Positions 44,397-54,150 of a stretch of DNA of 64,000 bases are shown here, one piece after another. The stretch's first letter is position 1. Every line of letters starts with the position of its first letter. The stretch is taken from positions 248,001 to 312,000 of the forward strand of contig CAWIGC010000038.1 in assembly GCA_963835555.1 (NCBI GenBank). The letters are read 5' to 3'. Both the position numbers and the translations under genes were made by a program. The notes below the pieces were generated by a model that was not told the DNA's origin, did not search any database, and was given only the letters and a program-made list of their open reading frames with translations. This stretch comes from Sulfopaludibacter sp963835555 (GTDB taxonomy: Bacteria > Acidobacteriota > Terriglobia > Bryobacterales > Bryobacteraceae).

Positions 44397-44543
44397 TTAT
44401 TTCGGCGACGATCCGGTCATTACAAAGTACAGAAATAGCATCACCAGAATCATTCCGAGGATCACCAGGATGACGCACGGCAACCCGCCCTGAGGGGCAA
44501 CCGGGCTCTTGCTCTTTCCCCTTGCCGGCTTAAACTTCGCCAT
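44397..44543 (-). CDS. 48-residue single-helix membrane protein
   Basis: From ATG 44543: basic N-terminus (AKFKPARGKSKSP), then one helix (LPCVILVILGMILVMLFLYFVM) and a four-residue tail. Ends 5 nt before rph in the same direction. No family recognised; a real gene is likely because the charge and helix pattern is coherent, but no convincing ribosome-binding site is visible. Confidence 0.55.
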   Translation of the reverse strand: MAKFKPARGKSKSPVAPQGGLPCVILVILGMILVMLFLYFVMTGSSPK

Positions 44544-44594
44544 AAATGCGATGGTATCACCTGGCTTTCCCGGGACATGCAAGAATCGAGAGGG

Positions 44595-45005
44595 ATGAAG
44601 CGCCGAAGCTGGTTGTTAAGCCTCTTGTTTTTCGCCGGATGCCGCAAAGACGCCGATCTTCCGCGGGACCTCTTTCCGGAAACCGTGGCGGGTTCGTGGC
44701 GTCGCGGGGAAGTGCATGACCTGCCGGTCTCCGAATCGCCCGATCCCGTGCCCCGCAACGAAGTGGAGCACCTCCGCGAGGCGGCCTATGCGGGACCCGG
44801 AAAGCTTCAGGCGCGCGTCTACCAGTTGTCGTCCCCCACGGTGGGGACGCTGCTGGCGCAACGGTGGCGGCCCAGCGCGGACACCGTGTTTTTCGAGGTG
44901 GGCCGCTATTTCGTGGTGGTGAAGTGGCAGGCCGCGGACCGGAAGGCTCTGCAAGCCTTTTTGCGCGACCTGGAAAACCGGCTGACCAAGTCCGCCAAGC
45001 GGTAG
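44595..45005 (+). CDS. Small lipoprotein
   Basis: About 136 residues from ATG 44595. Lipoprotein signal MKRRSWLLSLLFFAGC with the lipobox LFFAGC. The remainder (VSESPDPVPRNEVEHLREAAYAGPGKLQ, FFEVGRYFVVVKWQAADRKALQAFLRDLENRL) resembles a small alpha/beta domain without a name I can give. An earlier ATG at 44577 would spoil the signal peptide. Confidence 0.7.
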   Translation: MKRRSWLLSLLFFAGCRKDADLPRDLFPETVAGSWRRGEVHDLPVSESPDPVPRNEVEHLREAAYAGPGKLQARVYQLSSPTVGTLLAQRWRPSADTVFFEVGRYFVVVKWQAADRKALQAFLRDLENRLTKSAKR

Positions 45006-45009
45006 CTGT

Positions 45010-45432
45010 TCAAGGGCGGCCGAGTGCGATTACGAAGTACATCGCCGGTTCCGGACCGGGATTGTGAGATCCATGCAGCTCATTGGATGCGACGTAGATC
45101 ACCGAGCCGGCGGTGGCGCGGGTTGTCTGGCCGCTAATGGTCATATCCAACTGCCCGGACCGCAGCATGACGATTTCTTCGTGCTCGTGTTTGTGCGGAG
45201 AGTGTGGAGATTGTCCTGCCGCCAGCTCGGTAATGTGTAACTCCACCGGGAAACCGGAATGCAGCTCTCCGTTCAGGACGGCGCGGGATTTGTTCTGTCC
45301 ATTGACTTTAACCGGCAGATCTTCGAACTTGTAGACCTTGCTGGGCAAAGTCTTTTTCGGATCCTGCGCGGCGGCCGTGGCAGCCGTCAGGGCCGGTAGA
45401 AGCAAGGCAAGATCGCGTCGGGAGTACGGCAT
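45010..45432 (-). CDS. Tat-exported cupin-domain protein
   Basis: 140 residues from ATG 45432. Twin-arginine signal (SRRDLALLLPALTAATAAAQ). Cupin motif 1 HSPHKHEHEEIVMLRSGQLDM supplies three His and one Glu for metal; motif 2 SVIYVASNELHGSHNPG. Periplasmic metal-dependent small-molecule binding or catalysis; substrate unknown. Confidence 0.85.
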   Translation of the reverse strand: MPYSRRDLALLLPALTAATAAAQDPKKTLPSKVYKFEDLPVKVNGQNKSRAVLNGELHSGFPVELHITELAAGQSPHSPHKHEHEEIVMLRSGQLDMTISGQTTRATAGSVIYVASNELHGSHNPGPEPAMYFVIALGRP

Positions 45433-45492
45433 ACCCGTAGTGTACAACCGCTTCCCCTCAAGTTTTTGCCATCCTCATCCGATAGATAGTGC

Positions 45493-47625
45493 ATGAAGAC
45501 GCGTGTTCTGAAGAGCGTTGTGATGACGGTGGCGCTGGCAGGCTGCTGGTCGGTTCAGGCTCAGACGGCTACCATAGCTCCGTCGGCGGTCAACTTCAGC
45601 TACCAGATGGGGGCTACCCCGTTGATTCAGCAGCAAAAGGTGGTGGTGACCCTGCCAGCGGCCAATGCCAGTCAAGTGCTGACGGTCAACAATGTCGTGG
45701 TCGCGATGTACCAGATGAGTTACAACGGGGCCAACATTTGCAGTCTGGGACCGTCCAATACCGGCTGCGGATGGTTGAGCATCTCGCCCACAACAGGGAA
45801 ATCGCCGTTGACGCTGACCGTGACGGCTAACCCCAGCACCCTCACCGCGGGCAGCTACACCGGGTTCTTCACCGTCACCACCACTACCGCACCCTTCAAT
45901 CCGGTGATTGTGAATGTGACGCTTTCCATTTCCAACCCGCCGTCCAAGCTCGCTATTACCTCCCCATGGTTTCCCACGGACGCATCCGGCAACCAGATCA
46001 ACACTCTCGGCTTTTCCTTCACCACGTCCGACCTTTCCCCTACGCCGCCGTCCGAAGTGATCAACGTATCGTCCACCGGAGACATTATTCCGTTCACCGT
46101 AACGGTAGCGAATGTCACTTCGAAGGGCTCAGGAGGGGGCGCGACCACACCTGTCTGGCTACGCGTTACGGCAAGCGGGGGGAATGGTCTGGCTGCCACT
46201 GCTGCCAGCAGTTCGGCTTTTCCAGGTTCGTTCGTGGGCATCACAGTCACGCTTGACTACACGGCCATCAGCACTCTCGACCCCGCGGGAAGTCCCTACA
46301 GCGGAACCATCACGATTGCGGCCGCGCAAGCCGTGAATGGCAGTTTTACCGTTCCGGTCACGCTCAATATTGCCGCGGGCGCGCCCTTCATCACTTCGAT
46401 TTTTCCGACTGCGGTGAATGCCGTGCTGGCCGGGACCACACCGGCCGGCAACTTTGTTTTTACTCTGGTGGGCGACAATTTCTTCACAACAACCGCGGTC
46501 AGCCTGCAACAGGGAACACCGGACGCTCCGGTGGGAGCGGTAATCGCGTTGCCCCAACCTGCCTATCTGAGCCGGCAGTTGCTTCAGGTTACGGTGAATC
46601 AGGCCTATTTCACCGTGCCGCAGAGCGGCGGTTTGCCAGTGGACTGGTTCTTGAAAATAGCCAATCCGGCGCCGGCTACCAACCCAAGTCTTCCATCGGT
46701 AACGGCGCCCTTTGTCTCCCTGGATCCCACGCAGCCGAGTATTTCGGGGGTAGTGAACGCAGCCAGTTATCAGCAGGCATCGGTGTGGGCAGGAGGCGGA
46801 AGAGACCCGGTTGTGGCAGCCGGCGGCAGCCCCGCCGCTGTGGCGCCCCGGGAAATCATCTCCATCTTTGGGCAGAATCTGGGTCCGTCCACGGCCAGCA
46901 CCGCACAGCCCCTCAGCATGGGCTGTCCCGGCGTAACAGACGGAACTACCGACTGTCTGACTTACGGCACCACGTGGGGCGACATCACCGTGATTTTCAG
47001 TTACACGGACGCCAATGGCAATACGGTTTCCCGGGCGGCGCCCATCCTGATGACCTCAATGAACCAGATTAATGCCATCGTGCCCAAAGAAGTGGTGGAA
47101 CTGCTGAGCCTTCCCAGCCAGCAGGCATCCATCTCGGTCATCAATGGCGGCTCCACTACGGCCATCCCGTTCGGTGTGACAATCGTTGCCGAGAATCCCG
47201 GCATGTTTACCTTTGGCGGTTTGGGGCAAGGTCAGGGAGCCATTATTAATTACGACTCCACCGGCACTGTGACGTCTGTCAATTCCACCAAGAACGCCGA
47301 ACCGCGGGGTAACACAATTGCTATCTACCTCACCGGCCTCGGTATCCTCTCCGATGACAGTCCGCTTACCGGAGACGTAATCCCCATCAGCAGCGCCCCG
47401 AACGTGGTTGCCGATAACACGACCGTGCGCGTGGAAATCGGAGGACAGCCTTGTGTGGTCACCTACGCGGGCGCAGCCTACTTGGCAGTAGCCGGGCTGG
47501 TGCAGATCAACGCAGTCGTGACGCCCAGCGCGAAAGTGGGGACAAACGTGCCAATTGTAGTCTCGATCGGGCAGTTAGGTTCTGCCAGGAGCAGCCAGTC
47601 CGGTGTCACTCTGGCTATCAAATAG
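45493..47625 (+). CDS. Secreted Ig-like repeat protein with TIGR03437 C-terminal domain
   Basis: 710 residues. Signal peptide (SVVMTVALAGCWSVQAQ). BACON/Ig-like beta repeats in the first 450 residues (SYTGFFTVTTTTAPFNPVIVNVTLSISNPP). The TIGR03437 region starts at about 415 with GVVNAASYQQASVWAGG, GGSPAAVAPREIISIFGQNLGP, and contains PILMTSMNQINAIVPKEV, IAIYLTGLGIL and AAYLAVAGLVQINAVVTP. Extracellular surface protein typical of Solibacter-like acidobacteria; role unknown. Ends adjacent to the convergent anti-sigma gene. Confidence 0.9.
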   Translation: MKTRVLKSVVMTVALAGCWSVQAQTATIAPSAVNFSYQMGATPLIQQQKVVVTLPAANASQVLTVNNVVVAMYQMSYNGANICSLGPSNTGCGWLSISPTTGKSPLTLTVTANPSTLTAGSYTGFFTVTTTTAPFNPVIVNVTLSISNPPSKLAITSPWFPTDASGNQINTLGFSFTTSDLSPTPPSEVINVSSTGDIIPFTVTVANVTSKGSGGGATTPVWLRVTASGGNGLAATAASSSAFPGSFVGITVTLDYTAISTLDPAGSPYSGTITIAAAQAVNGSFTVPVTLNIAAGAPFITSIFPTAVNAVLAGTTPAGNFVFTLVGDNFFTTTAVSLQQGTPDAPVGAVIALPQPAYLSRQLLQVTVNQAYFTVPQSGGLPVDWFLKIANPAPATNPSLPSVTAPFVSLDPTQPSISGVVNAASYQQASVWAGGGRDPVVAAGGSPAAVAPREIISIFGQNLGPSTASTAQPLSMGCPGVTDGTTDCLTYGTTWGDITVIFSYTDANGNTVSRAAPILMTSMNQINAIVPKEVVELLSLPSQQASISVINGGSTTAIPFGVTIVAENPGMFTFGGLGQGQGAIINYDSTGTVTSVNSTKNAEPRGNTIAIYLTGLGILSDDSPLTGDVIPISSAPNVVADNTTVRVEIGGQPCVVTYAGAAYLAVAGLVQINAVVTPSAKVGTNVPIVVSIGQLGSARSSQSGVTLAIK

Positions 47626-47875
47626 CTATTTCTTGGCAGCCTTAGCAGACATCTTTTTTTCCAACGCGGCCATCAGCCGCGATTCGACATCCACGGGGAC
47701 AGGATATGCGTCCATGCCCTTGTAGATCTGGATCGTCTTCCTGGTGGTGTCGGCGATCACCCAGCAGTTGGGGCATTCGGTGATATGCTTTTCCAGCTTG
47801 GCCCGGATTTCCTTATCGAGCGATCTCGTCCAGGTAATCGCTCAGCTCACGCAGAAAGTCCTTACAGGTAAGCAA
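47626..47875 (-). CDS. Zinc-finger anti-sigma factor (one frameshift)
   Basis: About 82 residues. TTG start at 47875 behind AGGGAG inside the end of the sigma gene. Reads LTCKDFLRELSDYLDE, then after a frameshift near 47818 DKEIRAKLEKHITECPNCW, giving the zf-HC2 pattern with CxxC (CPNC) preceded by His, and a tail without a membrane helix, ending MAALEKKMSAKAAKK. Expected to hold the co-encoded ECF sigma factor inactive in the cytoplasm. Confidence 0.8.
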
Positions 47876-48484
47876 AGGCGTCGTCTCCCTTGCGCTTAAA
47901 ATAGCGGGTCAGCTTCTCCCGCAACTGCAAGCGGGCCCGCAACAGCCTGCTTTTTACGGCAGGAACGGAGAGATCCAGGGCCTCCGCCGTTTCTTCTGTC
48001 GATAGCTCTTCGATGTCCCGCAGCACGAAGACGGAGCGATACAAGGGTTCCAGGCTCTGGATGGCCGAATCGAGACTCCGCCCAGTTCTTCCCGCGAGAA
48101 CTGCTGCTCGGGATTTTCATCCCAGGCCGCGATCTCGCGCACGATGGTATCTTCGCCGGTATCGATAGTCTCGTCGAGAGAAACCGACTTATCGGTCTTG
48201 CGCCTCGGCGCAGCTTCATGAGCGCCTGGTTGACCGCAATGCGCACAATCCAGGTGTAGAACTTCGAGTTGCCCTGAAACTGGTCCAGATGCTCGTAGGC
48301 CTTCATGAAGGTTTCCTGCAGAACATCCTCGGCATCCTCGCGATTCTGGGTGATGTGCTGCGCCAGCCGGAAGATCTTGCCTTCGTACCGTCGCACCAAT
48401 TCCCCAAAGGCGCGGGTATTGCCATCCCGGGCCTGCGCGACCAGCGTGCTCTCTTCGATCGTTGGCTTGGCTGGAAACGGTCAT
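47862..48484 (-). CDS. ECF RNA polymerase sigma factor (RpoE-like; several frameshifts)
   Basis: About 207 residues once three shifts are repaired (near 48465, 48200 and 48085). Region 2: ESTLVAQARDGNTRAFGELVRR, YEGKIFRLAQHITQNREDAEDVLQETF and YTWIVRIAVNQALMKLRR. Linker RKTDKSVSLDETIDTGED. Region 4: YRSVFVLRDIEELSTEETAEALDLSVPAVKSRLLRARLQLREKL. Overlaps the anti-sigma gene. A functional sigma would need all three shifts to be errors, which fits the dense indels in this stretch. Confidence 0.85.
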
Positions 48485-48596
48485 GAGACTTTGCTTCCAT
48501 CATAGCGCAAGCTGTCAAACTCACCCGGGCCTCCGCGTGTAGAGCGTGTAGAGCCCCAATTCTGACCCCCGGGCCGTGTTACGCTGAAATTTCCCT

Positions 48597-50532
48597 ATGC
48601 GAAACATCGAGATCACCCTGCCCGACGGCAGTAAACAGTCCGTCGCGGCAGGGACCAGTCCTCTGGAAATCGCGCAGTCCATCAGCCCTCGTCTGGCGGA
48701 TGCCGCCATCGTCGCAAAAGTGAACGGGGAACTGTACGATCTCACCCGCCCGCTGGAAAAAGACGCCAGCCTGCAATCCTGACCAACAAAGACCCGGAGA
48801 TCGCTGGAGGTCTACCGCCACTCCACCGCCCACCTTCTGGCGGCCGCCGTGCTGGAACTGTATCCCGAAACCAAGCTGGGAATCGGACCGCCCATCGAGA
48901 ACGGCTTTTATTACGATTTCGACCGCCCCACCCCGTTTACCCCCGACGATCTCGAAAAGATCGAAAAGAAGATGCGGGAAATCCAGGCGCGCAATCTTCC
49001 CTACGAGCGCGTCTACACCCGCAAGGAGGAAGGCCTCAAAAAATACTCCGAAGCCTGGATGAAGTGCGAGCTGATCGAGGAGCGCGCCGGCGAAGTCTTC
49101 ACCGAATACACCCTGGGACCGCAGTTCATCGATTTCTGCCGCGGCCCGCACTTGCCGAATACTTCCAAGATCAAGGCCTTCAAGCTGCTTTCCATCGCCG
49201 GCGCATACTGGAAGGGCGACGAGCATAACAAGCAACTCCAGCGCATCTACGGCACCGCCTTCTTCACCCAGAAAGACCTGGACGACTACCTCAAGCAACT
49301 CGAAGAGGCCAAGAAGCGCGACCATCGCAAACTGGGCAAAGAGCTGGACCTGTTCAGCATTCAGGAACTTGCCGGCCCGGGCCTCATCTTCTTCCATCCC
49401 AAGGGCGGAATCATCCGCAAGCAGCTCGAAGACTGGATGCGCGACGAATACCTGAAGCGGGGATACTCGCTGGTCTACACCCCGCACGTGGCGCGCTTCG
49501 ATCTCTGGAAGACCAGCGGTCACGCGGGGTTCTACGTGCAGAACATGTTCTCCCGCATGGAGCTGGATGACGCCGAATACCAGCTCAAGCCCATGAACTG
49601 CCCGTTCCATATCCTGATCTATGCGGATAAGCAGCACAGCTACCGCGAGCTGCCGGTGCGGCTCGGCGAGTTGGGCACGGTCTATCGCTATGAGCGGTCG
49701 GGCGTCCTCAACGGATTGTTCCGCGTGCGCGGCTTCACCCAGGACGACGCCCATATTTTCTGCACTCCCGAGCAGATCGAAAACGAAGTGGTGGATTGCC
49801 TGCAGTTCGCCGTCGATACCCTGACCACGTACGGCTTCGACAAGTATTCGGCCGAGCTTTCCACCTGGGACGGTGGCGCCAGCGGCAAATACGACGGTAC
49901 GCCAGAGCAGTGGAAGATGGGCGAAGATGCCCTGCGCCATGCCTGTGAGCGTCTGAACGTAAAGGCCAAAGTGGTCCCCGACGAAGCGGCATTCTACGGT
50001 CCCAAGATCGACGTGAAGCTGGTGGATGCCATCGGGCGGCCATGGCAGCTCTCGACCGTGCAGTTCGATTTCACCTTGCCGCGCCGCTTCCAGCTGGAGT
50101 ACGTCGGCGAAGACGGCAACAAGCACCAGCCGCTGATGGTGCACCGCGCCCTCTACGGCTCCATCGAGCGGTTCTTCGGCATCCTGATCGAGCACTACGC
50201 CGGCGCGTTCCCGGTGTGGCTCGCGCCCGTGCAGGCCATCGTGCTGCCCATTACCGACCGGCAGATCGAGTACGCGCGCGAGCGTCCAGAAGCAACTCGA
50301 CGCTGCCGGCATCCGCGCCACCGTGGACGAGCGCAACGAGAAGGTGAACCTGAAGATTCGCGAAGCCCAGTTGCAGAAGATCCCGTACATGCTGGTGGTG
50401 GGCGATCGCGAACAGCAGAACGGCCAGGTGGCGGTGCGCAATCGCAAGCATGGCGACCAGGGGGCCAAGCCCGTAGCGGAATTCATCGCCGCCATCCGCG
50501 CCCTGATCGACAGCAAGGCCGTTTCGGAGTAA
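48597..50532 (+). CDS. thrS: Threonyl-tRNA synthetase (three frameshifts)
   Basis: About 640 residues. TGS domain (1-61: ITLPDGSKQSVAAGTSPLEIAQ), editing domain (RHSTAHLLAAAVLELYPETKLGIGPPIENGFYYDF), class II catalytic core with the zinc Cys in LKPMNCPFHILIY, GLFRVRGFTQDDAHIFC and MVHRALYGSIERFFGILIEH, and the anticodon-binding domain (DERNEKVNLKIREAQLQKIPYM). Shifts lie near 48778, near 48800 and near 50285. An essential single-copy gene in this state argues strongly for sequence errors rather than decay. Confidence 0.95.
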
Positions 50533-50544
50533 AGCCAGTCACGC

Positions 50545-51546
50545 ATGTACGCCACCGTTGAGGGCACGGCGCGATACGTCGAACGCTTTCCGGAGTTTCG
50601 CGATGCCGCGTTCTTCCGCTCCGTCTCCGGCCTGCAAATCTCCAGCCTGGGCATCGGCACCTACCTCGGCGAGGCCGATGACGCCGCCGACCGGGCCTAC
50701 ACAGATGCCCTGATCGCTGCCGGCGAAAACGGCATCAACTTCTTCGATTGCGCCATCAACTATCGCCAGCAGCGATCCGAACGCTGTATCGGCGCGGCCC
50801 TCAGGCGGCTGCAGCGCGACGAAATGGTGGTGTGCACCAAAGCCGGATTTCTGACCCCGGGCGCTATCCCCGATTCGCTCCAACCCGGCGACGTGGTGGG
50901 CGGAATTCACTCCCTCGCACCCGGGTTTCTGGCCGACCAGATCGACCGCAGCCGCGCCAACCTGGGTGTGGATACCATCGACGTCTTCTACCTGCACAAC
51001 CCGGAAACGCAGCTCGGCTTCCGCACCCCGGCGGAGTTTGAAGACCGCATCCGGCGAGCCTTCGCACAACTCGAATGCCTGGTGGAACAGGGCCGGATTC
51101 GCTGGTATGGCGCCGCCACCTGGGAAGGATTCCGCAAGAAAGATGCGCTCAGCCTGCCGCGCCTGGCCGCGATTGCCGGCGAAGAGGGCGGTCCCGGCCA
51201 CCACTTCCGCTTCATCCAACTTCCGTTCAACCTGGGAATGGTGGAGGCCTATCTGGATCGCCCGGAAAGCGTGCTGGAGGCGCGCCGCGCGCCTGGGGCA
51301 TCGCCGTGGTCGCCAGCGCCACGCTCCTTCAGGCCCGCATCCTCGCCAACATGCCGGAAACCGTTCAGGACCTGCTCCCGGGTCTTGCCAGCGATGCGCA
51401 GCGCGCCATCCAGTTTACCCGGTCCACGCCGGGAATTGCGGTGGCCCTGGTGGGGATGGGCAAGCGCGAGCACGTGCTCGAAAATCTGGGCGTCGCCCGG
51501 GTCCCGCCGGTGGCGCCGCGAACAGTATTCGCGGCTGTACCAGTGA
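50545..51546 (+). CDS. Aldo/keto reductase (two frameshifts)
   Basis: About 333 residues, TIM-barrel NADPH-dependent oxidoreductase. Motifs: LGIGTYLGEADDAADRAY, INFFDCAINYRQQRSERCIGAAL (Asp and Tyr of the catalytic tetrad), VVCTKAGFLTP (Lys), VDTIDVFYLHNPE (His). Shifts near 51287 and 51513, after which it ends EQYSRLYQ. The stop overlaps the next start (TGATG), so it is coupled to the UvrC-like gene. Confidence 0.88.
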   Translation: MYATVEGTARYVERFPEFRDAAFFRSVSGLQISSLGIGTYLGEADDAADRAYTDALIAAGENGINFFDCAINYRQQRSERCIGAALRRLQRDEMVVCTKAGFLTPGAIPDSLQPGDVVGGIHSLAPGFLADQIDRSRANLGVDTIDVFYLHNPETQLGFRTPAEFEDRIRRAFAQLECLVEQGRIRWYGAATWEGFRKKDALSLPRLAAIAGEEGGPGHHFRFIQLPFNLGMVEAYLDRPESVLEARRAPGASPWSPAPRSFRPASSPTCRKPFRTCSRVLPAMRSAPSSLPGPRRELRWPWWGWASASTCSKIWASPGSRRWRREQYSRLYQ

Positions 51547-52679
51547 TGACCACGATCGAAGCCGGCGCCGACCTGGCGCTGCTGGATGCGGCGCTGGAGG
51601 CGCTGCCCAACAGCCCGGCGGTCTTTCTCCTCTGGCCCGCGGAGGGCGAGCCCTACCTTTCCAGGACCACGCTGCTGCGGCGCCGCCTGCTGCGTCTCCT
51701 GAAGGAACGCGAGAAGCCGTCGCGCCTGCTCAATCTGCGCCACACGGTGACAGCGCATCGAGTACCGCCTCACCGGCTCGGCCTTCGAATCCTGCATCCT
51801 GCTCTACGAACAGGCGCGCCGCCATTTTCCGCGAAACATACCTGGACCTGCTGAAGCTGCGCATGCCGCCGTACGTGAAGATCGTGCTCGGCAACGAGTT
51901 TCCGCGCAGCCAGATCACCACCCACCTCGACGCGCGCCGCCGGGCCTATACTTCGGACCGTTCCGCTCGCGCGCGTCCGCGGAGCGATTCGAAGCGGCAG
52001 TTCCTCGACCTGTTCCAGATGCGGCGCTGCCAGGAAGACCTGGCTGCCCTCGCCCGCGCATCCCGGGTGCATCTACGGGGAAATGGGCATGTGTCTGCGC
52101 CCCTGCCAGCAGGTGGTGGGAACGGCCGAGTATGCCGGCGAGGTCGCGCGCGTGGTGGAGTTCCTGCACACCGACGGGCGCTCCCTGCTGTCGGCCATCG
52201 AGCATTCCCGCGATCGCCTGAGCGAAGAGATGCGTTTTGAAGATGCCGCCCGCCAGCATAAGCGCTACGAGAAAGTGCAGGATGTCCTGAAGTTGCGCGA
52301 CGAACTGGTTCGCGATGTGGACCGCCTCAATGGTGTGGCCGTGACCCGCTCGCGGGAACGGAATGCCGTGGAAATGTGGTTCGTGCGCGACGGCAACTGG
52401 CAGCAGCCGCAGCGGTTCGATTTTGAAATTCACGAAGGTAAACCCGTGTCGCTGGATCGCAAGCTCCGCGAGACTTTCACCGCGGTCACGCCGCGCAAGC
52501 TCTCCGTGCGCGAGCGCCAGGAATATCTGGCGCTGCTGGCGCGCTGGTATTACTCCAGTTGGCGCGAGGGAGAATGGCTGCCGTTCGACAGCTTCCAGGA
52601 GATTCCGTATCGCAAACTGGTCAATGCGGTATCCCGCGTGGCCGGCCCGCGTATACAATGTACCGAGGAGCGTTCATGA
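51546..52679 (+). CDS. Reduced UvrC-like protein with degenerate GIY-YIG domain (several frameshifts)
   Basis: About 378 residues against about 600 in UvrC. N-terminus SPAVFLLWPAEGEPYLSRTTLLRRRLLRLL aligns to the GIY-YIG domain, but GIY/GVY reads AVF and YVG reads YLS, so the catalytic Tyr appears lost. Then a Cys motif GMCLRPCQQVVGTAEYAGEVARVVEFL as in UvrC, and a UVR-like motif MRFEDAARQHKRYEKVQDVL. The RNase H-like second nuclease and HhH domains are missing. Frameshifts near 51750, 51820, 51930 and 52070 (positions approximate). Not a functional excinuclease by itself. Confidence 0.75.
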
Positions 52680-52957
52680 AAGAGTGGGGGTTCGCACAAA
52701 CCAGTCCGGCGCAGGAGTTGGCGTTATTACATTTCTTTTCGGTGAAGAAGCAGCAAGCCTCCGGTGAAATCGAATTTCGTATCACCGTGAAAGAATACGT
52801 CACACCCAAAGAGCCCACCATGCACTTTTTCGCCCAGGCGGACAAGGAAATCAACCAGAACACCGCCCCATTCAAGCCGGTGGGTTGGGGGAAGACGCTG
52901 CTGGACGCTCTGGCCGAATGCATCCGCTCCATCAACCGGTTCCCGTACGAAGGCTAG
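52676..52957 (+). CDS. Conserved-looking 93-residue protein
   Basis: ATG 52676 overlaps the UvrC-like stop (ATGA) and has a GAGGAG ribosome-binding site. No signal peptide or membrane helix. Contains IEFRITVKEYVTPKEPTMHFFAQADKEINQ and PVGWGKTLLDALAECIRSINRFPYE. I do not recognise the family. Coupling suggests it works with, or is regulated like, the UvrC-like protein. Confidence 0.7.
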   Translation: MKEWGFAQTSPAQELALLHFFSVKKQQASGEIEFRITVKEYVTPKEPTMHFFAQADKEINQNTAPFKPVGWGKTLLDALAECIRSINRFPYEG

Positions 52958-52975
52958 ATAAGTCCGGCCCGCCTC

Positions 52976-53632
52976 TTACGTGGTTGTCTTCTTTTTTTTC
53001 CGAAAAACCTTTTTGATATCCGGCCAGAATTCTCTGGCAAAGTTGGCGCCCGCGCTCACGCCCAAGCCGGCACTGCCCCATTCGAAGATCGCCTCCGGAT
53101 TGCGGAACTCGTGGGGGCTCCAGAGCGTGGCGATGGCCCAACTGCCGTAGGCGTTCGCGGGCAGGGAATAAGCGATGGTGCGATCGCCGTCCGGCTTCCG
53201 CGCGGTTACCGTGTCGGTGATCACGTGCGCCGTTCGGCGGAAAAAATTGCCCCGCCCCAGCCTGTGATACGTCGTGTCCTCATGGTGAACGGCTTTGACG
53301 GTATCCTCGATCGCCACCCCGATCACAAATTGTCCGTAGAGCGAAGCTACCCGTTTCTCGAAACCGAGACGCTGCTTGCCCCACTCTTCCGGCCAATCAT
53401 GGAACTGTTGCAGGACCGCACCGGGAATGGTAGCCGTAACCGCTTCCACACTGAATGCCCGCTGCAGAAACGATTTATGGCGCGGCTTCGCAGGTTGCGA
53501 GGTAGACGCGTCCGGTACTGCGGGAGCCGCATTCGTCTGCCCGCCAACCGCGGGGGCCGGAGTCTCCTGCGCCAGGCACACTACACTGCCCATGAGCGTG
53601 ACCAGGCACAAGACAGACGCGGTCTTCAGCAA
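52976..53632 (-). CDS. Secreted protein of unknown function
   Basis: 218 residues. Signal peptide (KTASVLCLVTLMGSVVCLAQ), Pro/Ala-rich linker, then a globular part with VIGVAIEDTVKAVHHEDTTYHRLGRGNFFRRTAHVI and ANAYGSWAIATLWSPHEFRNPEAIFEWG, ending in a Lys-rich tail (KKVFRKKKK). Similar proteins are common in acidobacteria but have no assigned role. Confidence 0.7.
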   Translation of the reverse strand: MLKTASVLCLVTLMGSVVCLAQETPAPAVGGQTNAAPAVPDASTSQPAKPRHKSFLQRAFSVEAVTATIPGAVLQQFHDWPEEWGKQRLGFEKRVASLYGQFVIGVAIEDTVKAVHHEDTTYHRLGRGNFFRRTAHVITDTVTARKPDGDRTIAYSLPANAYGSWAIATLWSPHEFRNPEAIFEWGSAGLGVSAGANFAREFWPDIKKVFRKKKKTTT

Positions 53633-53761
53633 ATACCTATCCTTCTACGTTGGAGGCCGCTAAAACTTCACAGGCGAGACGGGGTGCAAGCGGCCAAACA
53701 AGAGCTTTGCCCGAGAAGTTATCCCATTCTACACCCGAATAGTCCGGGTCGGGAAATTACC

Positions 53762-54121
53762 CTAGGCGGTCGCCGCCGCCGTAAAACTCCGCAGCGCCTC
53801 TGCTTCGTCGGCAAAAGTGAGAAACACCGTATAGAGCTTGGTAACCTGCAACAGGTCGTTGACTCTGCCTGTCACATGCAGCAACTTGATCTGCCCGCCC
53901 AGGTTAGAGATGCTCGCGTAGGAACCCACCAATTCGCCCAGGCCGGCGCTATCGATGTAACCGACATTCTGCAGGTTGACCAGAATGTCTTTGTGACCGT
54001 TCGCGATCAGATCCTTAATCGTGCTGCGAATCAGTCCGCAGCCCTCCCCCAGCGTGATGGGGCCGGACACGTCCACAATCGCAACACCGCCCGAATGGCG
54101 GACCGATGCATGAGTACTCAT
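53762..54121 (-). CDS. STAS-domain anti-sigma factor antagonist
   Basis: 119 residues, SpoIIAA-like. The phosphorylatable Ser58 sits in NVGYIDSAGLGELVG, the family hallmark; other blocks are GVAIVDVSGPITLGEG and GQIKLLHVTGRVNDLLQVTKL. Acts in partner-switching control of a sigma factor or output protein; no RsbW-type kinase gene is adjacent. Confidence 0.92.
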   Translation of the reverse strand: MSTHASVRHSGGVAIVDVSGPITLGEGCGLIRSTIKDLIANGHKDILVNLQNVGYIDSAGLGELVGSYASISNLGGQIKLLHVTGRVNDLLQVTKLYTVFLTFADEAEALRSFTAAATA

Positions 54122-54150
54122 GAGTAGCCTCCCGAGGCTTCATTGTGGCA

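Noticed and set aside
47862..48484. Calling the sigma factor a genuine pseudogene
   Set aside because: Neighbouring thrS, which must be functional, carries the same kind of shifts, so sequence error is likelier.
48579..50660. A 693-codon open frame on the minus strand opposite thrS
   Set aside because: Antisense shadow of threonyl-tRNA synthetase, which is certain despite its frameshifts.
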